From NCBI GenBank assembly GCA_023333565.1, contig JAJKFH010003680.1, positions 1,798,001-1,862,000 of the forward strand: a stretch of 64,000 bases of DNA, written 5' to 3'. The translations under genes and the position numbers were made by a program. This stretch comes from Puffinus mauretanicus. Taxonomy: Eukaryota; Chordata; Aves; Procellariiformes; Procellariidae. Positions 1 through 11,629 of this stretch are shown here, piece by piece. Each line of letters starts with the position of its first letter. The first letter of the stretch is position 1. Under the pieces are notes generated by a model that was not told the origin of the DNA, made no database searches, and worked only from the letters and a program-made list of their open reading frames with translations.

Positions 1-1019
1 GTAATGACTAGACTGGCAGTTAGATAATTCAAATAAATAATGGCATGAAAGAGAAAAAAGGAAATGGGAATAGATGGAAGGACAATAGGGAGGAGAAAGG
101 AAATATCAATCTGTTTTTTACTGTGAAAGTTTTGTTGTCCTGGCTGCAAGATCTTTTGAGGCTTGTGTAGAAACTTTGTACTATTTTTGTGCATTTGAAT
201 GTAGCTTTTTTACTGATTGTCCTAGTCTGGAGCATAGGTAAGCTAGAAGCACTCACAGGAAATAAAATAACAGCCCCTTCTCTTTTATAAAAAATAATGC
301 ATGACATACTCAGGATCAGCTCAGAGATCTTAGGTTGCATGTGGGTTGGTCATTGGTAGCACATGTTAATTATGATTCATACTGAAGAGGGCCTGAACTA
401 ACATGAAAGAAAAAGAGAATTGGAAGAAATTGGACCTTTAGGGTAGATTTGGGAAAAAAGTCATCAGACATTTCTTCGCCAAAATTGTACCTAGCAGAGG
501 AGATGATGCTTCCATTTGTGAGATGTTAATTCTTATTTGAAACTTGACTGACCTGCCAAGAGCAGAGAGGGAAAAGGATTTTGCCAGTGAGCTGTAGCAA
601 AAAGTAGTGAATCTTTTACTATCTAAGTCTGCATTTGTTTGATAACTGTTGATAGTACTGCAATGCCAGTTGTAAATTTTGGGGTTGTTAATTCCAAATG
701 GAACATGTTCATTCTTGTTTTGGGTGATTTGTGACACAATAGTATTAATTAGTTGTAGATACTGTAATCATATAAATTATTTTAAGTGGGATTAGGGATG
801 TTCTTTTGATGCTGATTATGGGGAGCTAACCCCATGGTTATGGTATCTGTGCTATAACAAGTGTCTCTGAGATACAGTGGAAGGAGGCTTTCACTGGGAT
901 GCAGTAATGCCAGGGTATCAGCTGTACAGAAATGGTGGGGTAGGGTATATAGTGGGAGATAGGCACTGTGCATGAAGGATTTTTATAAAGGGTAACAGCA
1001 AATTACAAATACAGGAAAA
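1..1019. other. Non-coding, AT-rich flank or intron
   Basis: This stretch is AT-rich and has stop codons in all frames at normal spacing. I see no splice-bounded open frame, RNA gene or repeat family that I recognise. It is presumably EYA3 intron or 5' flank; the non-coding first exon of EYA3 was not identified anywhere in the window. Confidence 0.5.
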
Positions 1020-2215
1020 GAGAAGCACTATTGCATCCATATGGGTGGAAATCCCAGACCTTAAATGTACTACTAGGATTATACTGGCAAGCCCTGGATC
1101 AGGGCAGTGATAGTGATCAGGAGCTATTAAATGAGATCAGAGAAGCTGCAAATTTGGGAGAGTTATAGTGGGAGATTTCAACTACCTGGACAGAGACCAG
1201 TTCTGTGCCTCATCAGGAGCTGAGGTGGAGAGAACATTCTTCTAACTCAATAAATGACTGCTTCTTGCAGCAACCAAGTTTAAACTGACAAGAGAAGCTG
1301 CTTTTCGGAGTGTGTGGTGCATAGGACCTACTTTAAGCTAGTAGTGGGATGGCTTAAAGCAACCACAGTACAACTAGATATAAGCGAGTAGAAGGGGACA
1401 GCAGGCAAAATAAATCCATCACGTGGATATTCAATTTCAAGAAATTAAAATACCTAAAAATGAATCAAGTAGTTTAAAAATCCCCCAAACCATAAAAAGA
1501 TCTGCCCAAAAAGTGAGCAGCCTACAGGGAGCTTGGAGTCTGTTTAAAAAAAATACTGTGTCAGAAGCCAAGATATACCATTTGAAAGCGAACAAATTGG
1601 TCCCCCCCCAAAGAATCCCTCTGTGGCTCAATGGGAAAGCTAAAAAGCCATCATGGGGAAAAGATGAGCATTTAAAAAATGGAAAAGATGGTGGGTGAGA
1701 ACAGGAAAATCGGTAGCATGGCAGGTGAAATGTAAAAGGAGAATTAAAAAGGGTGAAAAGGAAGTTGAAGAGCACCTTGCATAGGAGACTCAAACCAGTA
1801 GTAATACATTCTCTAAATCCATCAAGAGCAGGAATCCAGGTGATGATTGTGTGGGACTGCTTGGTGACCAAGGGTGGTGGAACGGGCACCTGGGGATGGT
1901 AAGGCATAACAGAGAAGCTCAGTGAATTCCTTGTTGTCACTGTTACGGCTAAAGATGGGCTCTAGAGGACATCCTGGGAACAACATACAGGTGACTGACT
2001 TCTAGCAGCAATAAGATGATAGAGTTATAAAGGACAAAATCATTGCTTACTGGAAAATACAGTCCATTGGAAAAGAGTCAGCATGGCTTCTGTAAAGGGA
2101 AATTCCACCTTCTTAGTGTACTGGAGTGTACTGCAAGTGCATGGGTAGAGGGAAGCAACAGGTATAATCGAATTTTCAGAAAACATTTGACAAAGTTGTA
2201 TTAAAGAAGCTAAGT
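1020..2215 (+). repeat. Old CR1 LINE, plus strand, 5' part (ORF2 relic)
   Basis: A decayed CR1-type non-LTR retrotransposon reading on the plus strand. Recognisable ORF2 landmarks in order are a phrase like 'gggagatttcaactacctgga' near 1170, 'aatgactgcttcttgcagca' near 1252, a run corresponding to the 'tgtttaaaaa...gaagcc' block near 1540, and the reverse-transcriptase approach 'catttgacaaagttg' near 2183. Frameshifts and stops are frequent, so it is dead. The match is to old CR1 subfamilies shared with turtles and crocodilians, judged from memory of the consensus. The copy is interrupted after about 2215 and resumes near 4960. Confidence 0.72.
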
Positions 2216-3451
2216 TTCCCTGGACTTGGAGGAGAGATTCTCTATCAATGGAAAGCTGGTGAAAGCATAGATTTGGACTGCAGGGGATCTCATGAGGTGG
2301 CCTCCTTCAGTCTCCTGCTTACAGGAGGTAGGTTGTTCAGGGTCTCGTCCACTGGGGTTTTGAAAATGTGCAAGGGTGGACATTTCACCATCCCTGTAGG
2401 TCACTCTTCCAATGCAGACCATTCACATGGTGAATAAATTTTTCCTCACATCGAACTGGAATTTTCCTTGTTGCAGTTTATGACCATTACCTCTTTCTCT
2501 AGGCACATGAAATGAGTCTGGCTGTGTCTTTTCTATGATATCTTTTTAGCCTAGCTTGAGGCAAGCCTTCATTGCTGCCAGGGCTCACAGCTGACTCGTG
2601 CTGAACTTCTTGTCCACCAGGATCTCCAGTTTGTTTCCTGCAGAACTGTGACACCTCAGTTTGTTCCCAGCCTGTCTTGTTGCATGGGGTTGCTCCATCC
2701 CTAGGGCAGCACATAGCACTTGCCCTTGTTGAACTTCACAAGGTTCCTGATAGCCCATTCTTCCATGTCACAGTCCATTTGAATTGCAGTTCTGCTTTTC
2801 AGGCTTTTGGACTACACCCCCCAGTTTGGTCTTATCCACAGATTTTTTTTGAAGGGGTGTTCTGTACCGTTGCACTGGTCATGATGAAGATGTTAATATT
2901 GTGTCCACTATCAGCTCTTGTAGGTGGCTTTTTGTTACCAGCCACTAATCAGACTGTAGATGTGTTAATCACAGTCCTTTGAACCTGACAGTCCAGAGAA
3001 TTTTTCATCCACCATGTAGTCTGTCCGTAGTTTATATCTACCCAGTGTGGCTGCAAGGATGCTGAATATTTATAGCTCTCTTATTCCACAGAGAAATTTA
3101 TTGCATCAGAAAGGGCAGTCAGGTTGGCCAGGCACCGTTTGCCTTTGGTGGATCCATGCTTCTTGTTCTCTATTGCTTTCTTGTCCTTCGTGTGCATGTG
3201 AATGGTCTCCATGTAGATCTGCCCCACAGTCCCCTGAGACACTGAGGCAAGTCTGACTGGCCTGTATCTCCCTTATTGCTTGTCTTGAAGGTGACATTTG
3301 CCCTTTCGCAGTCATCAGGCACCTCCCAGATTGATATGACCTTTCAAAAATGATAGAAAGCAACTCCTTGTCCATCCTATTTGGTCTTACGGAGTTGTGT
3401 ATGTCCAGTTTTCTTAAGGCGATCTCTGACTTCATCTTTCTGTACCATTGT

Positions 3452-3500
3452 GTGCTGGTTTTGGCTGGGATAGAGTTAATTGTTAGTGTCTGGGAGCAGC
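3452..3500 (+). repeat. Short LTR-start-like fragment
   Basis: The words 'tggttttggctgggatag' followed by 'agttaatt' match the first bases of the avian solo-LTR family seen complete at 31504-32081 (opposite strand) and older at 40826. Beyond about 3490 I cannot follow the family. It sits inside the minus-strand CR1, so it would be a third layer of insertion. Confidence 0.5.
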
Positions 3501-3790
3501 AGGGACACGTTAGTCCCTAAGAGAAGGGATGCTAAGTGTGGTAGCAAGGCAGGTAGCAGCAGTGGCCTCACCAGCGAGATTACAGTCTCTCAGGACCCAC
3601 GGGGTGAGCAGGGCAAGCTGGGCGATGGCGAGTAGCTGGGTTAAGGCAAGAGCCCGGGTTGGCAGATGGATCCGTGGTGAGGCAGCTTTGAGGTCAAGAT
3701 GGGAAGTCAAGTCTGTAGCTCAGGCAGGTGCCAGAGGTGAAAGCTGCAGCTTAAAAGCAGCTCCCAAGGCAGGGAGTGGAGACCTTCACT
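3500..3790. other. Unassigned GC-richer segment in the nested repeat block
   Basis: This segment interrupts the minus-strand CR1 between its RT part (up to about 3445) and its upstream ORF2 part (from about 3985). It could be the diverged remainder of an LTR that begins at 3452, or another repeat. Open frames exist on both strands but none resembles a known protein. Confidence 0.35.
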
Positions 3791-4960
3791 GAAGCCTCCA
3801 GTAGAGCTTTCTGGAAAAGCTGTCCCCAAGGTCACCAGCTGTACTATCTTGGCCCTGAGCCCAGGTAACCAAACTCCCAGAAGGGGGGATGTTTCCTGGG
3901 GGCCCTGGCAGGTGGCACTTTCTTCCTCCAAGCTCTGCCACGAGGCACAAGGACTTGGGAGGCCTGAGAGCAGACCTTGATGGGAAAGCCTGAAGCCAGG
4001 AAGACATTGAATACGTCAGCCTTTCCTGTATCCTTGGTCAGTTGATCGCCTGCCCTGCTCAGCATCTGACCAACAGTTTTCTTGGTCTTTTGCTGCCAGT
4101 GTGCTCACAGGAGCCCTAGAAGCCCTTCTTGTTGCCCTGTGCATCCCCTGCCAGATTTGAGCCAGCCAAGCTTTTGATCTTTGCATGCTTCATCAGTTCT
4201 GGTGAATTCCTCACAGGTATCTGGTCTTTGCTTGACCTCCCATAAGCTTCCTTTTTGAGCTTAATCAGAGGTTCACTGTCCAGCAAAACTATCCTCCTGC
4301 ATCTGCTCATTTTCCTGTGTGTTGGGATGGACTATTCTTGGGGGGAAGCTGTCCTTGAGGATCAGCCATCCTTCCTGGGCTGCATTACTCCCTCAGGCCC
4401 TTCCATAGTACCATACCTATCAGATCAGTCTCTTGAACAAACTGTAGTCTGGCTATTTATTTTGTTACTTGTCATCTTCACTTCTGCTAGGATCTTGAAC
4501 TTTTACCATGTCACATCACCACATAAAAAAAATTATCTTTGATGCATTGAGAAAACCAGACTTTTGTTAACCCCACCACATTGCCCTCACAGCGGATATT
4601 GGGGTGGGTTAAAATCCCTCTTGCAAACTGTGGTCTGCAATCACTACGTTTCTTCCAGCTGTTTAAAGAAGCCTTCATTCACTCCTTGATAGAGGATCTG
4701 TGGTGGATGGACATCTACCACAATATTCCCTTTTTTTGGCTATCCTTCTTACTCTGACTGTGCAAGGTCATTAGAGGTCTATCCATCATCCCTTAGCAGC
4801 GCTGGTTCGTCTGAGCATTTTTATCACCCTGTCTTACATGTGCTATCCCCTACTTAGTGGGTCTTCCCTGACAAACCTAGTTAAACCCCCTCTAACTCAA
4901 TTATCAAGCCCAGGGAGCAGAGGCTTAGTGGTCACTTCAAAGGCTGGAGAAGAGACAGCA

Positions 4961-5995
4961 CTGTAGTACCCTTAATGTTGGTGCTTAGACTGGTTTTGTC
5001 CAGCATTTTCACCAATGATCCGGAGAAATGAATGATGGGTGAAATCCCCAAGTTTACTGATGTTACTGAACTTTTGAGTCATAAAAAGCCACACCAAGGG
5101 CAGAGGGATATCGCCAAACTGAGTGATCAAAAAGGTGGCAGAAGAGCTTCAGTGTAGATGAATTTACGAGAACTTAAGGTAATTAACGTACATATGGTTT
5201 AGATTGCTTTCCCTAAATTCATCTAGGGAAAAGCAATCTAAACCATATCTATGTATGGCTGAGCTCGGAACAGGCAGTTACGACTCTAGGAGGAGAACCT
5301 GAGGACAGTGACAGTTCATTAAAATGATTACTTAGTGTAAACGGCAGCCAAACAAAAAGCCAACGATGTCGGCTGTCATTAGGAAGGGTGTTGAAAACAG
5401 CAGAGACATCATTTTACTGCCCTGTAGTAAAGCTGTGGTTGCAGCCACATCTCGTATACTATGTGCAGCTCTGATCGCTGCGTCTCAAGAGGGAGCAGAG
5501 AGGGGAGCAGTGATCATAGGAGATGGAGCAGATGCCTTACAAAGAGAAGCTGAAGCCTGGGACTGATTTGGAGAAAGAATGTAATCAAGGTGTACAAAAT
5601 CCTGAAGGCAGGGGATGTGCTGAAAGCGGAGCTGCTCGCCCAATCCTGCCGTACTAGGACTGAAGGCACTCCGAAACTCGTTCATGTAAAACAGCCGAGA
5701 AGTTCTTTACGTGGCGGGTCGTGAGCTGCCCCAGGCCGTGGGAGCTGCCGACTGCAGCCGGTTCAGGGAGGGACCAGGCAAATTCGTGCGAAACAGGTCC
5801 ATGAGCGGATGCTGGAGGATGAGGCAGGGATGTCCCCTCTGCGGTCCCACGCTTATGCAGGGGGTGGTGGAGGGCGGCCAGGCTCACGCACTCCCTGCCG
5901 GTGGCATCTGCTGCTGTTGGAGACAGCGTGCTGGGCTGGGCTAGGTGGACCATTTGTCTGACCCAGTAGGGTGTTTCCATGCTCCCACCTGCCTC
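4961..5995 (+). repeat. Old CR1 LINE, plus strand, 3' part
   Basis: Continuation of the plus-strand CR1 that breaks off near 2215. Landmarks are 'cattttcaccaatgatcc' near 5004 (the RT 'F-NDL' block), 'ctgtcattaggaagggtg' near 5373, and a 3'UTR tail near 5940 containing 'ctaggtggaccatttgtctg' and then 'acccagtagg'. That tail is the characteristic end of old sauropsid CR1 copies. The 3' third is GC-rich and dense in CpG. Stops break all frames. Confidence 0.72.
5192..5248. repeat. Near-perfect inverted repeat (hairpin), 23/24-bp arms
   Basis: The left arm at 5192-5214 and right arm at 5225-5248 are reverse complements except for one extra A in the right arm. A 10-base loop (5215-5224) separates them. 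An imperfect extension continues outward for several bases. It lies inside the old CR1 relic, where the family consensus has no such fold-back. Confidence 0.9.
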
Positions 5996-8900
5996 TGCCA
6001 GCGGGACTGATGCTGTGTGAAGCAAATGGTTTAATAAATCCATTTAATTAAAAGCAGTGGCTCTTACTGAGCAGCTCAGTGTTGAACACCATCATTTAAA
6101 CTGTTTTTTTCTCCAGTAAAAGATCTCAAATATCCAGTACTTTATTCTTTCTTTAATTTTTTTGAGCAGGTTACTCTAGCAACTGTTGTTGCTAAGATAC
6201 AAATAGCTACAGATGTTCTCAGAACTGATTGCACCGTGATAAATACCATGGCTGCCTCTAATGCAAAATAACAAAAGAAATAAGTAAATTTACTGTAGTC
6301 ATAACCTTTTTAATAAAATCGTGGTGAAAGTTGAGTAACGAAACAGTTTCTCTAATAGAACTATAGATTAATTTCCTGGTAGCCTCTGGTGGTAGCTGTA
6401 TGGCTTTTTGATATATATTAGTGCAATCTTTTATTGAAAATAAAGTTTAGAACTGCATAATGTAAGTAATTCCTTTTTTGTAATTAATACAATGCAGATT
6501 TGCTGTCTGACTGATAGAGGATTAAAAATTTCAGTCTTTTGTTCAGGAAATTTCCTAATATATTTCAATGTGTGTGAAGTGGCTTCTAGAAATTAAAGGT
6601 AGTATGCTCTGCTGTTTGGAAGTTTGTTTTAAAAAGCTTTTAAGACAAACAGTTTTTTTTTTCCTCCAGAGCTGCAGCTCTAGAGATTTGCCACCCATTT
6701 ATCGGTTATCTAAAACACAAAAATGTATGCGAGCCGCAAGATACCGGGTATCTTATCATTTGTGGTTTTCAGAAAAAATCCGTTAAGTCTCAATGCAAGA
6801 TGAATCCTCACGAACAGAGAATGTAATCGACTTTTCTATTTTTCTTACGTTTACATAAATCACTGCTTTGTTTTTAACTAAAAGGTTAATAGTTTTGTGT
6901 TCTTGTGCCATGTGAACTATGCATGTTAGATCTATCTAGAAGAAATTACCGACTTGTTTCTGGGTTCTGTGGGAGTTGTTTTTCTTGAGGATGAAGTTGT
7001 TATTTCCAAATTTTCCTTTTGTGAAAGCAGTTCTTTTCCCCATTAAAAATTTCCCTGCTGTGTTTCAAAATCAAGTTTAACAGAATTGCATAAGAACTGG
7101 GAAACCAAGCTGCGTGTGTGTCATTGTTCAAGCGAGGTGAACTGCAGACAGCTTTAACGTTGATAGCCCTTCAAGGATTTAAAAATAATGTGAAAATTCC
7201 TATTAATGAAATAGGTATTGCTTAGGGTAAAACTATATTTGTTTTACCACATTTAATTTCAGTAATTTTCTCACTTTATAAATACTGCACAATTTTTTTT
7301 TCCATTTTAAGATTATGAGATTTTAATCAAACCATGATTTTTCAATCCTACAGGACTGTGTTTACAGGCTTGTCATGGTCACTCATACCTTCAAAAATAG
7401 GGCATACAGTCTGCCTTCCCTGTAACTTTTACAATGTTTTATTCTGAGTCTTCCCTGGTTAATAAAGAAGGGAAGAGAGAGCAGTGAACAATCCAGCAGA
7501 TCTCACTGCAAAGGTTTTTTATTTGGTATTCTTCACAGTATTTTGCAAATACCCGTGTGTGTTGTGTGTGCGTATCTGGATGTGTGGGTGTGTGCGTGGA
7601 GAGTGAGAAACAGCGAAGAATAGTAGAGTATAAACCTTTGCCGTGAGATCCGCTGGATTTGTTAAAGATACGAAATCAGCAGACTGGTGTGTAGCACAGC
7701 TTTCATTCATTAACTCTATTCTGTTTTGTTTTTTTTTTTTAAATGGATGCTCTTTGCTGCTGAAAAAGGAAAATAGTGGAGAACTGTACTTTAAAAAGGG
7801 GTGGATTTAACAAAACAAAGCTTGAGATATGGTGTCTTGAAGATGGATTTTATAGGCAATTTTTAAGAATTGTTTTGGAGAGCAAGACTGTTGTCTGAGG
7901 AGTTGATTGTTGATAGTGTTAGAAAGTAGGATTTGGGGCTATCACAATTTGAAGTTAGAAACCCGAGTTCCTTTTCCCTCTTTACCTCACTTGTATTTCC
8001 AAATACCGGAGTAATGCACCTATTCTCATCTGCTTGGCAGTCATGGGATGGCTGTCAGATACTGAATGTGCAGCCCTAATACGATATTTATAAATTAACT
8101 TGTGAGCACCATGGGAAGGAGATCATTCATTGTGTAACTTGCAGGTCTACTTGTGAAAGCAAATGATTTGTATTAAGTATTTCATTCCTTAGCGGCGGAA
8201 GAAAGCTACATGGGCCCCTCCTCTTTTGCTTGCTCCTGCCTTTCTTTGCGTGTCACTGGAGTTGCATTAGTGTATTAAATACTGCAACTCCCTTTTCTTC
8301 AAAGTATCTTCAAAGTTTTTTGAATTTGTATTCAGGCTCACCGGATAGAACATTTTATACACCCAGGCATCTGTTTACTCATTCATTTTGTTTGCATCAT
8401 TGTGATGGTACAACTTAATGAAGAATTTTCATTATCTTGTTTTTGCCTGAAGGAAGGAAAAATGAAGCTTAGTACACAAAATTGTTCAATTCCTCACAGC
8501 TCCTTAAGGGACTGTTTTATTACACAGACCAAACTAGGAACCAGGCTGATGCTGTCATTTCCTGTGATCTTTAATCAAGCTGTTTAAAAACCAAATGGGA
8601 GATTCTTCAAAACTTTAGAGAATGCCCGTTTTTGCCAAATTCTCATGAGACATCCTGCAGGAGCGGGCAGCGGACTGGGTTTGCTTGCTCGGTGTAGGCA
8701 GAACACTAGTTTGGCTATGTTGAATACCAACTTGGAAATATTTCAGCAGCTTGGCTGATGAAATTATCACAGTTGGCTATGGGAATGCTGAGATTTGGGG
8801 AAGAATAAAATTGTAAAGAAACTTTCCTGTGGAACAAGGAGGTTACATCTATATGCCCGCTCACACCCTGATGTGGAGGGGCATGGGTTGCTGCCAGCAT

Positions 8901-10849
8901 GGGAGATGGTTGATAGCATATTTTGCCTGAAGATTAAAACTTAAGTCATAAACCTTCAGAATAAAAAGCACTTGGCAGCTGTGCAGTGCATAGTACTGTC
9001 AGTATGTGTCTCTTCGGTCTTCAATTTTTGTATTTATTTCTTCAGGTGTTTTTAATTAAATTTAAAAAAAAAAAAGGGGGAGAGGGGGGATCTACCACAT
9101 CCCACTGTGCCAAGTTCTGCTTTTCTGTGAAAGCAGCAGTTTGTCATGTGGTGAGTGGCACGGAGTAAAAGCATATTGCAAGGGTTTTTCCCAATTGCTC
9201 CGCTCGCTCCACTCGGGTGATGGCTTAGATCTCTTTGGTTGCACTCTCCGATCCCATGTGCGCGTAGTGTAGCAGCATGGGACAGGTTACTGTGAAATGC
9301 TCCGCTGGAAAATATGGGAAGCTTACACTCTTCTTCTGGTGCTTAATTCATATATTCATTGCTATTCGTGGTAAGGTGCTGGCCCTTGAGTAAGTAAGGA
9401 GTGGAAGTAACTGCATAGATTACATTACTATGCATACAAAACATTTTATTTTAACTTTCTATTTAATAGATGTAATTTCATTACCCTAACTAAAGCTTTG
9501 TTCTTAGGGAAATCGTGTCTATTTTAAAGTAATATAAAACCATATTCAAACAGCTTTTTTTCTAATCAGTATAATTACTGCTTGTTGGTTTTATCACAGT
9601 ATCCTTGACTTCAATTATTTGCAGCTTGAGAACGGAACTGTTCCTCAGCTGAAATTTTATATTCAAAGCCAAGGCAGATGGGCTTGAAAAGAACAGAATA
9701 GCCGTCTAGCCTGATGCTAATAGCGGGTAGCTTTCAGAAATTATATCCATAGTATCTAGTTCGAGAGAGTCTGACCAAGCTAGACTTTTTGTTTTAGGAT
9801 TTTTAAAACAGGATTCAGTGCAAGAAACTGTACATAGCTTGCCATGGCTTTTAATAGGGAATTATTGGTATAGCCATCTTGTGCAAAACAGAAGACAGGC
9901 AACTGATCTGTGTGATTCTGCAGTCCATTCCTCTGCTTTGATGCCTTCTGTTTTGAAGTTTAGATAATGTATCTCCACAAATTGAGCAAGCAAAATAAAA
10001 CAACACGGAAAACACCTATCCTTGATATTTTACATTGTTGGTGTTCTGCGCAAGTTGGAATTAAACCAGGGTGGCTATTCAAAACAAGTCTAGATTAAAT
10101 AAAAAATGTTGTTTAATTCAGATATTAAAAAATAATTTTCATCACATAAATAACGGAAACCACCCCATAAAGGGAAAAAAGAATGGTATTTTGCTGGTTT
10201 TCAGAAGCGTAACACTTGACACTTTTTTCTGAATGTCTCTTTCACTGCTGCAACTCATTTCACGGCTTGTTGCACACTCAGTTACATTTTGTACAGGTTT
10301 TCTCATTCACAAGTCCAGTGGCCCACAGAAGTATTCTCACCGCCAGAATCTACTTTTCAGACCTCTCTCACACACACACAAAAATATAAATAGATCGAAA
10401 AAGTGACCAAACCCCAGCTGCCCCCAAAGCTGTTAATCACAGATTTCTTCTATCTGAGGTTAGCAAGCATCAGTCACCTTTGGGAAGCTTTCATGGGACA
10501 AGGAGCAGGACCGGTGGTGGTCACTGTTCTCCTGCCTGGTGGTTGCGTTGGCACCCCCTGTCATGGGTGCAACTGCAGCAGTTTGGACTCTCCGTGGAAC
10601 TGAAGATATCGAAGATCTGCTTTGGTATCTCTTCTGTTGTGGTCACTTATGGTTTTAAAATGTTCCATAACAGAAACAGTGTGATAAGCTTATCTGAAGT
10701 ACGGTCGCCTTGAGTTTTATATAAGTTAAAAATCTAATTTTGAGATTTGAGATGCCACAAAAAAAAATAGTCACTGTTATCTTCAGTTTTTAAAAATCAG
10801 CTTTGTTCATGGCGAGCTGCTTGCTAAGTAAGATAATACACTGAGGTGG

Positions 10850-11290
10850 CTGAAGCTGAGCAGGTGCAAGGCGCTGGGTTTGTTTTTTGGAAACCCAAGC
10901 CCTGGGCGGTGCGTACCTCTCCTCCTGGGCGAGGAGGCGGCTTACAGCACCCGGAGGTGCTGGGGGCTGCCAGAGGGCAGGGTGTGCTGCCCTGGGGCGT
11001 ATGCCTGCCTGAGGGCCGGAGCCGGCTGATGGGCAGCGGGGGGGATTAGCCATGTTGGAGGGTGCTGTTAGGGAAACAAGCGCTGCCAGAGCAGCTGCTC
11101 CCCGGATCCTCCTCCCCAGGGCTTCGGCGCTGAAGCTGTCAGCAGCTTTGCTCAGCCTCTCCCTGCAGGAGGAGAGAGGCAGGCAGCTCCCCTCCCTGGC
11201 TCCGCGCTTGCAGGGGTAATGGCAGGGAGAGGCTCTGGCCTCGCTCGTGGTCCAAGGGCTTTCCATGCCTGGCCGTGAGAAGTCGTGTGG
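10850..11290. other. GC-rich patch with moderate CpG density
   Basis: By eye the GC content is near 60 percent, with roughly 20 CpGs, clearly richer than the AT-rich surroundings but below a classical CpG island. It lies about 3 kb before the first EYA3 coding exon. It could be an alternative promoter or just an old GC-rich repeat; no donor-bounded exon is evident. Confidence 0.35.
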
Positions 11291-11583
11291 CTGGTCTACA
11301 GGAGAACTTGGTGATTGGGTGGGTGATACAGGTTGAAAGGCTGCGGAGCCGAATGTATATCACTGTGACTTTATGTCCTGTGTTTTGCCAAGTGAAACAT
11401 AAATAAGATGATAAAATGATGGTTTCATTTACTATGGCTGTTGCCGAAAAGGGGCATCCTGCTACCCTGCTTGCATGCCCTGCCTGTTCCCCATCCTGCT
11501 GGCTCCCCCCAGCACGGGGCTGCGTGAGAGCAGAGCTGATCCCACCTAAAGCAGCTTAGCAGAAAGGTTGTGCTTGGGTGCCT

Positions 11584-11629
11584 CTTTTTTTTTTTTTCTT
11601 TTTTTCTTTTTTTTTTTTTTTCTTTCTTA
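11584..11629. repeat. Poly-T/pyrimidine tract
   Basis: About 46 bases of almost pure T with a few C, ending in 'cttag'. This is simple low-complexity sequence that looks like a splice acceptor, but no EYA3 exon follows it. Confidence 0.85.

Larger units (their letters stand above)
2216..4960 (-). repeat. CR1 LINE, minus strand, inserted into the older CR1
   Basis: A second CR1 element in reverse orientation. Read on the minus strand, 2710-2760 carries the ORF2 phrase for 'aacctcatgaagttcaacaa', 2870-2900 the 'ttcattaatga' block beside the FADD catalytic region, and 3110-3270 the RT segment including the region corresponding to 'RPVSLTS'. The segment 2330-2450 corresponds to the 3' end of ORF2 and the early 3'UTR, while 3985-4290 corresponds to the ORF2 region between endonuclease and RT. 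Many stops make it non-functional. The stretch 4520-4960 is assigned only by position and weak similarity. It lies between two halves of one plus-strand CR1, so it is probably a nested insertion. Confidence 0.65.

Noticed and set aside
9279..9395. Short plus-strand frame starting MGQVTVKCS, resembling a myristoylation start
   Set aside because: Under 40 codons, no downstream continuation and no family match.
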